A DNA stretch of 17,626 bases. It comes from JADYZU01 sp964540965 (GTDB lineage Bacteria; Pseudomonadota; Alphaproteobacteria; Rhodobacterales; Rhodobacteraceae). The notes beneath the pieces were generated by a model. The model searched no databases. It was not told the origin of the DNA and worked only from the letters and a program-made list of their open reading frames with translations. The stretch covers positions 1 to 17,626 of the forward strand of contig CAZIOT010000028.1 in the NCBI GenBank assembly GCA_964540965.1, written 5' to 3'. Of this stretch, positions 1-7,975 are shown in pieces. The translations under genes were made by a program, and so were the position numbers. Position 1 is the first letter of the stretch; each line of letters begins with the position of its first letter.

Positions 1-48
1 TGAATCAGAACTCACGGCAACGGGGAATCCCCTAAATGAAGACGCCCT

Positions 49-933
49 CTAGGGCCGCTGCGCCACAAGCACCCCCAGCCCGACGATGGCGGCGCCGATG
101 GCCTGTGGCCAGGACCAGCCGCCACCCAGCGCCAACATCAGCACCATGACATAGAAGGGGGCGATGTTGATGTGGAACGAGGCCATCGAGATCCCCAGGC
201 GGTCGACGGCGGCGATCCACAGGAACTGGCTGATCGCCATCGCCCCGGTGCCGTAGATCGCCAGCAGGGCGAAGTCGCCCGGCAGGCGGATGTCGGCGGG
301 CCAGGGCGTCAGCCCGGCGGTGGTGGTGACGGCGGCGGTCACTGCTGTGGCGGCCATGGCCCCCAGCGTCGTCACCGTGGCGCGGCCCAGCGCGGAATGA
401 TGCGGCAGGTCGCGGATCGTCTGGTAGCTGCCCCATGAGAACAGAAAGCACGAGGTCAGCGCCAGCGCCGCGCCGATCCCAAGGTTGGCCGGAAAGGTGC
501 CGCCGCTGGCGACAAGCCCGCCGGCCACGGTCAGGCCAAGTCCCAGCGCGAAGGGCCGCGTCAGCGGCGCGCGGGTTGCCAGCCATTCGATGATAACGGC
601 GGTCAGCGGGCTTGCCGCGGCGATGATCGCCACTGTCACCGGGTCGGTGAACCATTGCGCGCCGATGATGGTCAGCGCGCCGCCGCCGAATCCGGTTCCG
701 CCCGTCACCATGCCGCGCAGCAGGCCGGGCCGCCGCCATTCGCCGGGGTTGAGGATCAGCCACAGCACCAGCAGCGGCGCCGCGGCGAAAGCCACTCGCG
801 CCGTCACCGCCCAGACCGGATCCCAGCGGTCAAGCAGCAATTCGGCCGCCGGAAAGCCAGCCGCCCAGGCCAGCATCGCCCCGGCCCCCAGAAGATTGCC
901 GCCGTCCGCGCGCCCTGCGCCCCTTGCCGTCAT
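49..933 (-). CDS. EamA/DMT-family transporter
   Basis: Inner-membrane permease of the drug/metabolite transporter superfamily, probably exporting a small metabolite or amino acid; the substrate cannot be read from sequence. The protein is almost entirely hydrophobic, with about ten membrane segments arranged as two EamA repeats. The first repeat holds the motif DPVTVAIIAAASPLTAVI and the second ends with AVDRLGISMASFHINIAPFY, typical EamA-family positions. About 294 residues is normal for the family. I chose the ATG at 933 because a G-rich Shine-Dalgarno (GGGGGGCGGG) sits directly upstream; the in-frame ATG at 945 has none. It is divergent from the isomerase-like gene at 1002, with 68 bp between the starts. 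Stop is TAG at 49-51. Family assignment is firm, substrate unknown. Confidence 0.85.
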   Translation of the reverse strand: MTARGAGRADGGNLLGAGAMLAWAAGFPAAELLLDRWDPVWAVTARVAFAAAPLLVLWLILNPGEWRRPGLLRGMVTGGTGFGGGALTIIGAQWFTDPVTVAIIAAASPLTAVIIEWLATRAPLTRPFALGLGLTVAGGLVASGGTFPANLGIGAALALTSCFLFSWGSYQTIRDLPHHSALGRATVTTLGAMAATAVTAAVTTTAGLTPWPADIRLPGDFALLAIYGTGAMAISQFLWIAAVDRLGISMASFHINIAPFYVMVLMLALGGGWSWPQAIGAAIVGLGVLVAQRP

Positions 934-1001
934 CCCGCCCCCCATGGCCGATGCTTGGCACCGGACCGTCCTGCGCTACCATGACCGACAGGAGGAACGC
1001 C

Positions 1002-1757
1002 ATGCCCCGCCTTTGCGCCAACCTGACCTTCCTGTTCACCGAACTGCCGCTGGCCGAACGCTTTGGCGCCGCCCGCAACGCCGGGTTCGAGGCGGTCGAG
1101 ATCCTGTTTCCCTACAACCAGCCGGCGCCCGAGATCCTGGACGGGCTGGCGGCGAACGGGCTGGTGCTGGCGGCAATCGCCGCGCCGCCGCCGAACTATG
1201 CCGGCGGCACCGCGGGCTTTCCTGCGGTTCCGGGTGGCGAAGAACGGTTCCGCCACGATTTCCGCCGCTCGGCGCGCTATGCCGGGGCGTTGGGGGCGCG
1301 GATGCTGCAGGTGATGACCGGCGTGGCCGAAGGGCCGGCGGCCCGTGCCACCTGCGTCGACAACCTGCGCTGGGCCGCGGCGCAGGATCCGGCCCGCATG
1401 CTGTTGATCGAGCCGGTGAACGGCGAGGACATGCCGGGGTGCTTTCTCGACTCGCTGGATCTCGCCGAGGCGCTGATCGCCGAGGTCGGGGCGCCGAACC
1501 TGCGACTGCAATTCGACACCTACCACATCCAGCGCCTGACCGGCGATGCCGTCGCCGCCTGGACGCGGCTGGCGCCGCTTGTCGGCCATCTGCAACTGGC
1601 CGCTGTGCCGGGACGGGGCGAACCCGAGGGCGGCGACATCGACTGGCCGGCCTTCCGCCACGCGGTCGGGGCCAGCGGCTATGCCGGCTGGATCGGCGCG
1701 GAATACCATCCCCGGGGAAGAACCGCCGAGGGGTTGAAGTGGATGCGTGAGTGGTGA
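1002..1757 (+). CDS. hyi: hydroxypyruvate isomerase-like TIM-barrel protein
   Basis: Predicted cytoplasmic sugar isomerase of the AP-endonuclease-2/xylose-isomerase-like TIM barrel superfamily. Its closest pattern is hydroxypyruvate isomerase, which interconverts hydroxypyruvate and tartronate semialdehyde in glyoxylate metabolism. The 251 residues match the family length. The N-terminus (MPRLCANLTFLFTELPL) and GFEAVEILFPY are typical. Candidate metal and catalytic residues are E137 in LIEPVN, D172 and H175 in QFDTYHIQ, E207 in GRGEPE and E234 in GAEYHPR. The start at 1002 follows a perfect AGGAGG at 990-995. An in-frame ATG at 924 would put 26 unrelated residues in front and overlap the divergent exporter gene. 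Other TIM-barrel isomerases, such as 2-oxo-tetronate isomerase OtnI, are close relatives, so the exact substrate is uncertain. Confidence 0.82.
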   Translation: MPRLCANLTFLFTELPLAERFGAARNAGFEAVEILFPYNQPAPEILDGLAANGLVLAAIAAPPPNYAGGTAGFPAVPGGEERFRHDFRRSARYAGALGARMLQVMTGVAEGPAARATCVDNLRWAAAQDPARMLLIEPVNGEDMPGCFLDSLDLAEALIAEVGAPNLRLQFDTYHIQRLTGDAVAAWTRLAPLVGHLQLAAVPGRGEPEGGDIDWPAFRHAVGASGYAGWIGAEYHPRGRTAEGLKWMREW

Positions 1758-1795
1758 GGGGGCCCGGGGTCGGGTGAAACCCGTTTCGGTCGTCG

Positions 1796-1815
1796 CGCGG
1801 GGGTTTCCCCCCGCG
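1796..1815. terminator. GC-rich hairpin between convergent genes
   Basis: An 8-bp perfect stem (CGCGGGGG at 1796-1803, CCCCCGCG at 1808-1815, loop TTTC) lies in the 68-bp gap between the isomerase stop at 1757 and the MFS exporter stop at 1826. It is flanked by GTTTCG at 1783-1788 and GAAAC at 1815-1819, which can add outer pairing. Neither strand has a clear U-tract, so calling it a bidirectional terminator rests on the stem and the convergent position. Confidence 0.4.
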
Positions 1816-1825
1816 AAACCACTGA

Positions 1826-3298
1826 CTAATGCCCGTGCCCGCCCGCGCCCATCGGCGGGCGGCGGACGAAAAAGACCCCGACGACGGCCAGCACCGACAC
1901 GCCGGCGCCCAGCCAGAAGGCAGCCTGCAGGCCGCCCGACAGCGCGGCCGCAGGCTCTGCCCCCGCCGCCATCAGCGCGCCGCTGCGGATCGTCATCACC
2001 GAGACCAGCGCCGCGATCCCCGCCGCCCCCGCCAGTTGCTGCACCGCGCCGACCATGGCCGAGCCGTGGCTGTAAAGCTCGGGCGGCAGCGCACCAAGGC
2101 CCGACGAGAACAGCGGCGTGAACAGGAGCGCGAGCCCGACACTCAGCACCAGATGCGCGGCGACGAGGAGCGGGATCGAACTGCCCGACAGCGCCAGCAG
2201 CACCAGCGCCGCCGTGGTCAGCATCGCGCCGGGGATGACCAGCGGCTTGGGCCCGCGGCGGTCGAACTGCCGGCCGACCCAGGGCGCCATCAGCCCCATG
2301 ACCATGCCGCCGGGCAGCAGGAGCAGCCCCGATTGCAGCGTGGTCAGGCCCAGCACGCTTTGCATCAGGATCGGCAGCAGGACGATGGCGCCGAACAGGC
2401 CCATCATCGAAATCGCCAGGATCGCGACCGAGATCGCATAGGCCGGGATCGCCAGCGTCCGCAGGTCAAGCAGCGCGCGGTCGTGCTTTTGCAGCGCAAC
2501 CTGCCGCACGAGGAACAGCACCATGGCCACCACGCCGACCACCGGCGTGACCCAAAGCGGCAGCGCCGCATCGCCATGGCTGCCCTCGCCCAGGGCCGAC
2601 AGGCCATAGACCAGCCCGCCAAAGCCCAGGGCCGACAGCACCACCGACAGGATGTCGAGGGGCGCGGCACGCGTCTCGGTCACGTTGCGCATCATGGCGA
2701 TGCCCAGCCCCAGCGCCGCGACGGCAATCGGCAGCACCAGCCAGAACATCCAGCGCCAGTCGAGCACGTTAAGGATGACGCCCGAGATCGTCGGCCCCAG
2801 CGCCGGCGCGACCGAGATCACGATCGAGATATTGCCCATCACCCGCCCGCGCGATTGCGGCGGCACCAGCGTCATCACCGTGGTCATGAGCAGCGGCATC
2901 ATGATCGCGGTGCCCACCGCCTGCACCACCCGCCCGACCAGCAGCACCGGAAAGCCGGGCGCCAGCGCCGCGACCAGTGTGCCGATGCAGAAGGTCGACA
3001 TCGCCAGGATGAACACCGCCCGCGTCGGCAGCCGCTGCATCAGGAATCCGGTGACGGGAATCACCACCGCCATCGTCAGCAGAAAGGCCGAGGTCAGCCA
3101 TTGCGCGGCACCGGCGGTGATGCCCAGATCCTCCATCAGGCGGGGCAGGGCCACGCCCATCACCGTCTCGTTCAGGATGACGACAAAGGTGGCGACCAGC
3201 AGCAGGCCGATGACGATACGGTTGCGCGCGGCCTCGTCCGGCGACGGGGCGGGCGTGTCAATGGTCATGGAATCAGCGGTCGATGCCGGGGAGGACAT
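1826..3298 (-). CDS. DHA2-family MFS efflux transporter (EmrB/QacA-like)
   Basis: Predicted proton-driven multidrug exporter in the inner membrane, major facilitator superfamily, 14-segment DHA2 class. From the ATG at 3298 it is 490 residues. A polar N-terminus of about 27 residues is followed by many hydrophobic segments. Segment 1 carries NETVMGVALP (residues 43-52), the DHA2 TM1 motif in its LmrB-like NET form. Motif C of the drug/H+ antiporters is at about 162-175 (SVAPALGPTISGV). The first long loop holds the degenerate motif A region MQRLPTRAVF. A weak AAGAGA precedes 3298, and an in-frame ATG at 3367 would add 23 residues unlike the family. The gene lies 79 bp downstream of, and in line with, the cardiolipin synthase-like gene, so the two may be co-transcribed. 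A CGTCAA at 3369-3374 (TTGACG on the minus strand) could be a -35 of its own promoter, but no good -10 follows. Confidence 0.85.
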   Translation of the reverse strand: MSSPASTADSMTIDTPAPSPDEAARNRIVIGLLLVATFVVILNETVMGVALPRLMEDLGITAGAAQWLTSAFLLTMAVVIPVTGFLMQRLPTRAVFILAMSTFCIGTLVAALAPGFPVLLVGRVVQAVGTAIMMPLLMTTVMTLVPPQSRGRVMGNISIVISVAPALGPTISGVILNVLDWRWMFWLVLPIAVAALGLGIAMMRNVTETRAAPLDILSVVLSALGFGGLVYGLSALGEGSHGDAALPLWVTPVVGVVAMVLFLVRQVALQKHDRALLDLRTLAIPAYAISVAILAISMMGLFGAIVLLPILMQSVLGLTTLQSGLLLLPGGMVMGLMAPWVGRQFDRRGPKPLVIPGAMLTTAALVLLALSGSSIPLLVAAHLVLSVGLALLFTPLFSSGLGALPPELYSHGSAMVGAVQQLAGAAGIAALVSVMTIRSGALMAAGAEPAAALSGGLQAAFWLGAGVSVLAVVGVFFVRRPPMGAGGHGH

Positions 3299-3377
3299 GG
3301 CAAATCTCTTGGCTGGGGGGCGCGCTGCATTGGCGCAGACGGGCCCCTTGCCACAAAACCACCTCATGCGTCAAGCA

Positions 3378-4814
3378 TCAGAGCAGCGGCCCGGCCAGCG
3401 CCACCGCATTGTTGCGGATCCGTCGCAGCACGCTCCAGCTCCAGACCATGCCCAGGGTCGCGGGGCGGGCGCGGGCGATGTAGCTGTCCTGCCGCGCGTC
3501 GAGTTCGGCCGTCACCTCGGGCGAATGCAGCAGCAGGTTGACCTCATAGTTCAGGTCGAAACTGCGCCGGTCGAGGTTGGATGACCCGATCATGGCCAGA
3601 CTGCCGTCCACGGTCATGATCTTGGCATGCAGCAGGCCGGGGCGGAACAGGTGCATCTGCACGCCGGCGCGCAGCAGGGTGGAATAAAGGCCCTCGCTTG
3701 CCGCCTCGACGATGCGGCTGTCGTTGCGTTCCGGCAGGATCAGCGTGGTCACGACGCCGCGGCGGGCACAGGCGCAGATCGCCTCGACCAGCGCGGCATC
3801 GGGCAGGAAATAGGGGGTGGTGATCGTCACCCGCCGCCGCGCCGAATACAGCAGCGCCGAAAGCGTCTCGGACATGCCGCTTGCCGACTGGTCCGGGCCC
3901 GAGGCGACGACCTGCCCGGTAAAGCCGTGGGGCAAGGCGGGCAGGGGCTGTTCCAGCAGGCCGGACAGATCCTCGTGCCCGTGCAGCATCCAGTCGCGCA
4001 GGAACACCGACTGGAACTGGCGCACCACCGGGCCTTCGATCCGCAGCAGCACATCGACCCAGGGCGCGAAGCGCGGCTTGGTCGCAAAGGCGGCGTCGGC
4101 GCAGTTGCGGCTTCCGGCCCAGGTCACCGAACCGTCGATGACCACGATCTTGCGGTGATTGCGCAGGTCGATGCGTTTGAACAGCGCCTCGACCAGCGGG
4201 TTGCCCACCGGCAGGGCGATGGCCAGATGCACCCCGGCCTCGCGCATCCGCGGCCAGAGCGCCGAGCGGATCAGCCGGCGCGATCCCACGTCATCCACCA
4301 GCACGCGCACGGTGACGCCGCGCTGCGCTGCGCGCATCGCCGCCTCGGCCATCCTGGTGCCCGACTGGTCCGGCAGCCAGATGTAGAACAGCATGTGGAC
4401 GGTATCGGTCGCCGCGTCGATGCGGTCGGTCATGTCCGAGATGGCGCTGTCATCCTCGGGCAGCAGGGTGGCGCGATTGCCGGCGACCGGCGGCAGGCCG
4501 CTTGTCGCCTCGCCCATGGCAAAGGCCGGGATCGCCTGCGCCGGGACCGCGGCAAAGGTCGCGTCGCGGTCAAGCGAGCGGCGCAGCGCGCGGTCGACCT
4601 CGCGCGCGCGTACCCGGTCGGCGCGGCGCATCCGCACCTCGCCGAACAGAAGATAGGCGATGACACCGATGAAGGGCAGCAGGGCCACCACCATGATCCA
4701 GGTCAGCCGGATCGGCGGCGCCACAAGGTCGCGCAGAAGCACCCTCCAGATCACCACAGCGGTGAGCACGTAATGGACGATCAGGGCTGCGGTGGTGTTA
4801 AGCTCGATCAACAT
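3378..4814 (-). CDS. cls: cardiolipin synthase-like phospholipase D
   Basis: Membrane enzyme of the bacterial cardiolipin synthase branch of the phospholipase D superfamily, expected to transfer a phosphatidyl group between phosphatidylglycerol molecules to make cardiolipin. From the ATG at 4814 it is 478 residues, the usual Cls length. Two N-terminal membrane segments are at about 8-26 and 38-58. Two complete HKD motifs follow: H220-K222-D227 in NHRKIVVIDGS, then H396-K398-D403 in LHAKIMTVDGS with downstream GSSNLDRRSF. The start is the ATG just before the first membrane segment. No strong ribosome binding site is visible, and in-frame ATGs further up (4850, 5054) would run into the divergent kinase gene. 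It is 115 bp from the PAS-HWE kinase start on the other strand. Catalytic residues are intact, so it should be active. Confidence 0.88.
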   Translation of the reverse strand: MLIELNTTAALIVHYVLTAVVIWRVLLRDLVAPPIRLTWIMVVALLPFIGVIAYLLFGEVRMRRADRVRAREVDRALRRSLDRDATFAAVPAQAIPAFAMGEATSGLPPVAGNRATLLPEDDSAISDMTDRIDAATDTVHMLFYIWLPDQSGTRMAEAAMRAAQRGVTVRVLVDDVGSRRLIRSALWPRMREAGVHLAIALPVGNPLVEALFKRIDLRNHRKIVVIDGSVTWAGSRNCADAAFATKPRFAPWVDVLLRIEGPVVRQFQSVFLRDWMLHGHEDLSGLLEQPLPALPHGFTGQVVASGPDQSASGMSETLSALLYSARRRVTITTPYFLPDAALVEAICACARRGVVTTLILPERNDSRIVEAASEGLYSTLLRAGVQMHLFRPGLLHAKIMTVDGSLAMIGSSNLDRRSFDLNYEVNLLLHSPEVTAELDARQDSYIARARPATLGMVWSWSVLRRIRNNAVALAGPLL

Positions 4815-4929
4815 GGCGCGACCGTGGCAGATGGCGCGGCGGCCGTCCATCTCGGCAACCGGCGGCCGATCCCGAATACCTCTTGCACCGCGCCGCGGTT
4901 GCGGTTTGATTGCAGGCGTTGGTCTCGGT

Positions 4930-5955
4930 ATGCCCGTTTCCCGCCATTCCCCGGAGATTGTCCTGAAAACACGGCTACGCGACAGCGAACTTCTTGCTGC
5001 CATCGTTGAAAATTCCGATGACGCGATCCTGACCAAGGATCTGGACGGGATCATTACATCGTGGAACCGCGCCGCCGAACGGCTGTTCGGCTATACCGCC
5101 GACGAGATCATCGGCCGGTCCATCCTGACGCTGATCCCCGCGGATCGCCAGGACGAGGAACCCTCGATCATCGGCCGCATCCGCCGCGGCGAACCGATCG
5201 AGCATTTCGAGACGGTGCGCCTTTGCAAGGATGGCAGCCCGATCCACCTGTCGATTTCCGTCTCGCCCCTGCGGGCCGAGGATGGCGAGATCATCGGCGC
5301 CTCGAAAATCGCCCGCGACATCACCGAACGCCACCGCGCCGAGGAGATGCAGCGCCTGCTGCTGGCCGAGATGCAGCACCGCATCAAGAACGTGTTCGCC
5401 CTGGCCGCCTCGCTGGTCAGCCTCAGCGCCACGCGGGCCGCAACCCCGGCCGAGCTTGCCACCACCGCCCGCGCGCGGCTGAGCGCGCTGAGCCGCGCGC
5501 AGCAACTGACGGTGCCGACGCTGGACAAGGACGAATTGCGCGCCCCGGATTCCGGCCTGCATGCGCTTGTGCGGCTGCTTCTGGAGCCAGCCCTTGGCGA
5601 ACCGGATTCGTCGCGCCTGCGCATCACCGGGCCGGATCTGCGGCTTCAGTCGCAGGTGGTGACGCCGCTGGCGCTGGTGCTGAACGAACTGGCGACCAAT
5701 GCGATGAAATACGGCGCCCTGAGAGACGAAAGCGGGCGCATCTGTGTCGAGGTCACCGACGACGGCACCACTCTGACCCTGCTCTGGGCCGAATCCCACC
5801 CCGACTGCGCCCCGCCGTCCGGAACGACCGCCGGCTTTGGCACGACGCTCAGCCGGATTGCCGTCGAACAGCAGCTGGGCGGCAGCATCCGGCGCGACTG
5901 GAGCAGCGGCGGCCTGCGCGTCACCCTGGCGCTACCCCGCGACAGGCTCGTCTGA
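4930..5955 (+). CDS. soluble PAS-HWE sensor histidine kinase
   Basis: Cytoplasmic sensor kinase of 341 residues with no membrane segment. A single PAS domain spans about 19-135 (ENSDDAILTKDLDGIITSWN, RLFGYTADEIIG, ending KIARDITERHRAEE). It lacks the LOV-type NCRFLQ cysteine motif, so it is not an obvious blue-light sensor. The dimerisation helix follows, with phosphoacceptor H150 in EMQHRIKNVFAL. The ATP-binding domain has NELATNAMKYGAL (252-264), the W-x-E signature at 286-288 (LLWAES) and a GFGT loop at 302-305. This is the HWE/HisKA_2 class, except that the N-box histidine which names the family is replaced by N252. Such kinases often feed PhyR, whose gene lies about 11 kb away. No response regulator is adjacent. 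The start at 4930 is the last ATG before the PAS domain; its ribosome binding site is weak. Confidence 0.85.
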   Translation: MPVSRHSPEIVLKTRLRDSELLAAIVENSDDAILTKDLDGIITSWNRAAERLFGYTADEIIGRSILTLIPADRQDEEPSIIGRIRRGEPIEHFETVRLCKDGSPIHLSISVSPLRAEDGEIIGASKIARDITERHRAEEMQRLLLAEMQHRIKNVFALAASLVSLSATRAATPAELATTARARLSALSRAQQLTVPTLDKDELRAPDSGLHALVRLLLEPALGEPDSSRLRITGPDLRLQSQVVTPLALVLNELATNAMKYGALRDESGRICVEVTDDGTTLTLLWAESHPDCAPPSGTTAGFGTTLSRIAVEQQLGGSIRRDWSSGGLRVTLALPRDRLV

Positions 5956-7647
5956 CCCGGCGCGGAACGCGTCAAGCGCATTGTCGACCGTCACCGCATA
6001 GTGGCAAAGCGGCGGGCGCAGCCCGTGGGTCAGAAGAACGCGGCGCAGGTCGGGCGCCGCGCCGGTGATCCACAGTGCCACCCCGCGCCGCTGCGCCTTG
6101 TGGGCCAGCCCCTCGATCATGTTCGCGCCGGTGGAATCAAGGAACGGCACCGCCGCCAGATCGACCACCAGCGCGCGATGCGTGTCGGAAATCCGGTCGA
6201 GCACCGAGCCGATCGAGGCGGTGGCGCCAAAGAACAGCGCCCCCGTCACGCGATAGACCACCACCGCCGGATCCGAGGCGCGCGCTTCGTCATAGCCGCC
6301 GCGCGGTGCCACGCCATCGGCAAGATCGCCCGACACCATCGGGCTTTGCGTCTGCACCGCCACCGCCTGGCTCATCCTGTGGATGAACAGGACAGAGCCG
6401 AGCGCGAAGCCCACCACGATGGCCTCGGTCAGGTCGCGGAAGATGGTCAGGAAAAAGGTCGCGGCCAGCACCAGCGCCTCGCCGGGGCCGGAACGCAGCA
6501 GCACGGCGATGGCGGGCTTTTCCACCATGTTCCACGCCACCGTCGCCAGCACCCCGGCCAGTGCCGCCAGCGGGATGAACCCGGCCAGCGGCGCGGCGAT
6601 CAGCATGAAAAGCAGCAGGAACAGCGCATGCAGCATCCCCGACACCGGGCCATGCGCGCCCGAGCGGACATTGGTTGCCGTGCGGGCAATGGTGCCGGTC
6701 ACGCAAAAGCCGGTGAACAGCGCCGACCCCATGTTGGCGATGCCCTGCGCCACCAGCTCGCAGTTCGAACGGTGGCGGCGGCCGGTCATGCCGTCGGCGA
6801 CCACGGCCGAGAGGAGCGATTCGATGGCGCCGAGCAGGGTGAAGGACAGCGCCGCGGGCAGGACCGCCACCACCCTTTCCCACGAAACCTCGGGCAGCGC
6901 CGGCATCGGCAGGGTCGACGGGATGCCGCCGAACCTGCTGCCGATGGTTTCCACCGGCAGGTTCAGGCCGGCGGTCGCGGCCGCGGCCAGCGCCACCGCG
7001 ATCAGCATTCCGGGCCAGTGCGGCCGCAGCCTGCGCAGCCCGACGATGATGGCGATGGTGGCCAGCGCCAGGGCCAGCGCCGCCGGGGTGACACTGTCCC
7101 GCACCGCCCAGAGCGCGGGCAGTTTCTCGATCAGCTCGCCGGGTTCATGGGCAAGGGTAAGGCCGAACAGGTCCTTGATCTGGCTGGAAAAGATGATGAT
7201 GGCGATGCCGGCGGTAAAGCCGACCGTCACCGGAAACGGAATGAACTTGATGAAGGTGCCCAGCCGCAGAAAGCCGACCCCGGCCAGAAAGATGCCCGAC
7301 AGGAAGGTGGCAAGGATCAGCCCCTCCATCCCGTGCTGCGCGACGGTGGCCGCGACCAGCACGATGAACGCCCCCGCCGGCCCGCCGATCTGGAACCGCG
7401 ACCCGCCAAGCGCCGAGACAAGGAAACCGCCGATGATCGCGGTATAAAGCCCCTGCGCCGGCGAGGCGCCCGAGGCGATGGCGATGGCCATCGACAGGGG
7501 CAGCGCGACGATGGCGACAGTCAGCCCGGCGATGGCATCGGCGCGCAGCTGCGGCAGGCCATAACCCTCGCGCAGGACGGTGACGAGTTTGGGGGTGTAG
7601 AGGTCGAGAAAGCCCGCGCCGGGCCGTGAAGCGGGAAAGGTCGTCAT
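5932..7647 (-). CDS. SulP-family anion transporter with STAS domain
   Basis: Inner-membrane transporter of the SulP (SLC26) family, moving an inorganic anion such as sulfate or bicarbonate, or a dicarboxylate; sequence does not decide which. Its 571 residues match family size. The hallmark region SGASPAQGLYTAIIGGFL is at about 59-76 and GGSRFQIGGPAGAF at 81-94. A conserved block at about 291-337 contains RHRSNCELVAQGIANM and FTGFCVTGTIARTATN. The membrane part runs to about 425. A C-terminal STAS domain follows at about 460-562, with DSTGAN at 504-509, the site matching the regulatory serine of anti-sigma antagonists. The ATG at 7647 has AAGGCG about eight bases upstream. The XRE gene lies 76 bp upstream on the same strand and may share its transcript. 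The last 24 bp overlap the end of the convergent PAS-HWE kinase gene. Confidence 0.9.
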   Translation of the reverse strand: MTTFPASRPGAGFLDLYTPKLVTVLREGYGLPQLRADAIAGLTVAIVALPLSMAIAIASGASPAQGLYTAIIGGFLVSALGGSRFQIGGPAGAFIVLVAATVAQHGMEGLILATFLSGIFLAGVGFLRLGTFIKFIPFPVTVGFTAGIAIIIFSSQIKDLFGLTLAHEPGELIEKLPALWAVRDSVTPAALALALATIAIIVGLRRLRPHWPGMLIAVALAAAATAGLNLPVETIGSRFGGIPSTLPMPALPEVSWERVVAVLPAALSFTLLGAIESLLSAVVADGMTGRRHRSNCELVAQGIANMGSALFTGFCVTGTIARTATNVRSGAHGPVSGMLHALFLLLFMLIAAPLAGFIPLAALAGVLATVAWNMVEKPAIAVLLRSGPGEALVLAATFFLTIFRDLTEAIVVGFALGSVLFIHRMSQAVAVQTQSPMVSGDLADGVAPRGGYDEARASDPAVVVYRVTGALFFGATASIGSVLDRISDTHRALVVDLAAVPFLDSTGANMIEGLAHKAQRRGVALWITGAAPDLRRVLLTHGLRPPLCHYAVTVDNALDAFRAGSDEPVAG

Positions 7648-7723
7648 CGTGCCGCGCCTTGTGCTGTCGGGCGGCGGGATCGCAGGCTGTCGTCGCGGTC
7701 GCCGTCGCGAAGAAAAAGCTGGA

Positions 7724-7975
7724 TCAGGATGGGGATTTCAGCCGGACGCCGCGCCCACCGGCAGACGAGGCGACATTGTCGCCCAACAGCTCGATCCCGG
7801 CGGCGTCAAGGGCGGTGACGACGCGGGTCAGGCTGTCGACGACGCCGCGCACGGTGCCGGTGCTGGCCTCCATCCGCTGGATGGTGGGGACGGAAAGGCC
7901 GGAAAGCTCGGCCAGCCGGCGCTGGTCTATCCCGAGAAGGGCACGCGCGGCGCGCATCTGGGCGGCGGTTATCAT
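7724..7975 (-). CDS. small XRE-family helix-turn-helix regulator
   Basis: An 83-residue DNA-binding protein consisting of little more than a lambda-Cro/XRE helix-turn-helix: MRAARALLGIDQRRLAELSG (7-26) is helices 1-2 and LSVPTIQRMEAS (27-38) the recognition helix. A short C-terminal part, VVTALDAAGIELLGDN, is a common ending in alphaproteobacterial XRE proteins. An in-frame stop lies three codons before the ATG at 7975, so this is the only ATG start. No Shine-Dalgarno is visible, so the mRNA may be leaderless or have a short leader. The DNA upstream (7976-8040) is much more AT-rich than its surroundings, as expected for a promoter. It lies 76 bp upstream of the SulP gene on the same strand and may regulate it or itself; this is inferred from position. 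Confidence 0.75.
   Translation of the reverse strand: MITAAQMRAARALLGIDQRRLAELSGLSVPTIQRMEASTGTVRGVVDSLTRVVTALDAAGIELLGDNVASSAGGRGVRLKSPS

Noticed and set aside
2..52. Possible C-terminus of a plus-strand gene entering the window (ends ...NPLNEDAL, TAG at 50-52)
   Set aside because: Only 16 codons are visible, with nothing to identify; an open stretch of that length is expected by chance.
955..982. TTGGCA-N16-TACCAT as promoter of the isomerase-like gene
   Set aside because: The predicted start would fall on the Shine-Dalgarno at 990-995, and neither hexamer is strong.
1829..3541. 570-residue plus-strand open frame opposite the MFS gene
   Set aside because: Rich in Arg, His, Gln and Asp without domains; a shadow of a high-GC gene whose real product on the minus strand is a clear MFS transporter.
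5045..5070. GGAAC-N16-TGTT inside the PAS-HWE kinase gene as a further EcfG site
   Set aside because: The -10 does not match (TGTT for CGTT), it is within the coding region and no gene start follows on that strand.
6001..7629. Long plus-strand open frame opposite the SulP gene
   Set aside because: Same low-complexity R/H/Q/G composition; the minus-strand SulP protein is unambiguous.
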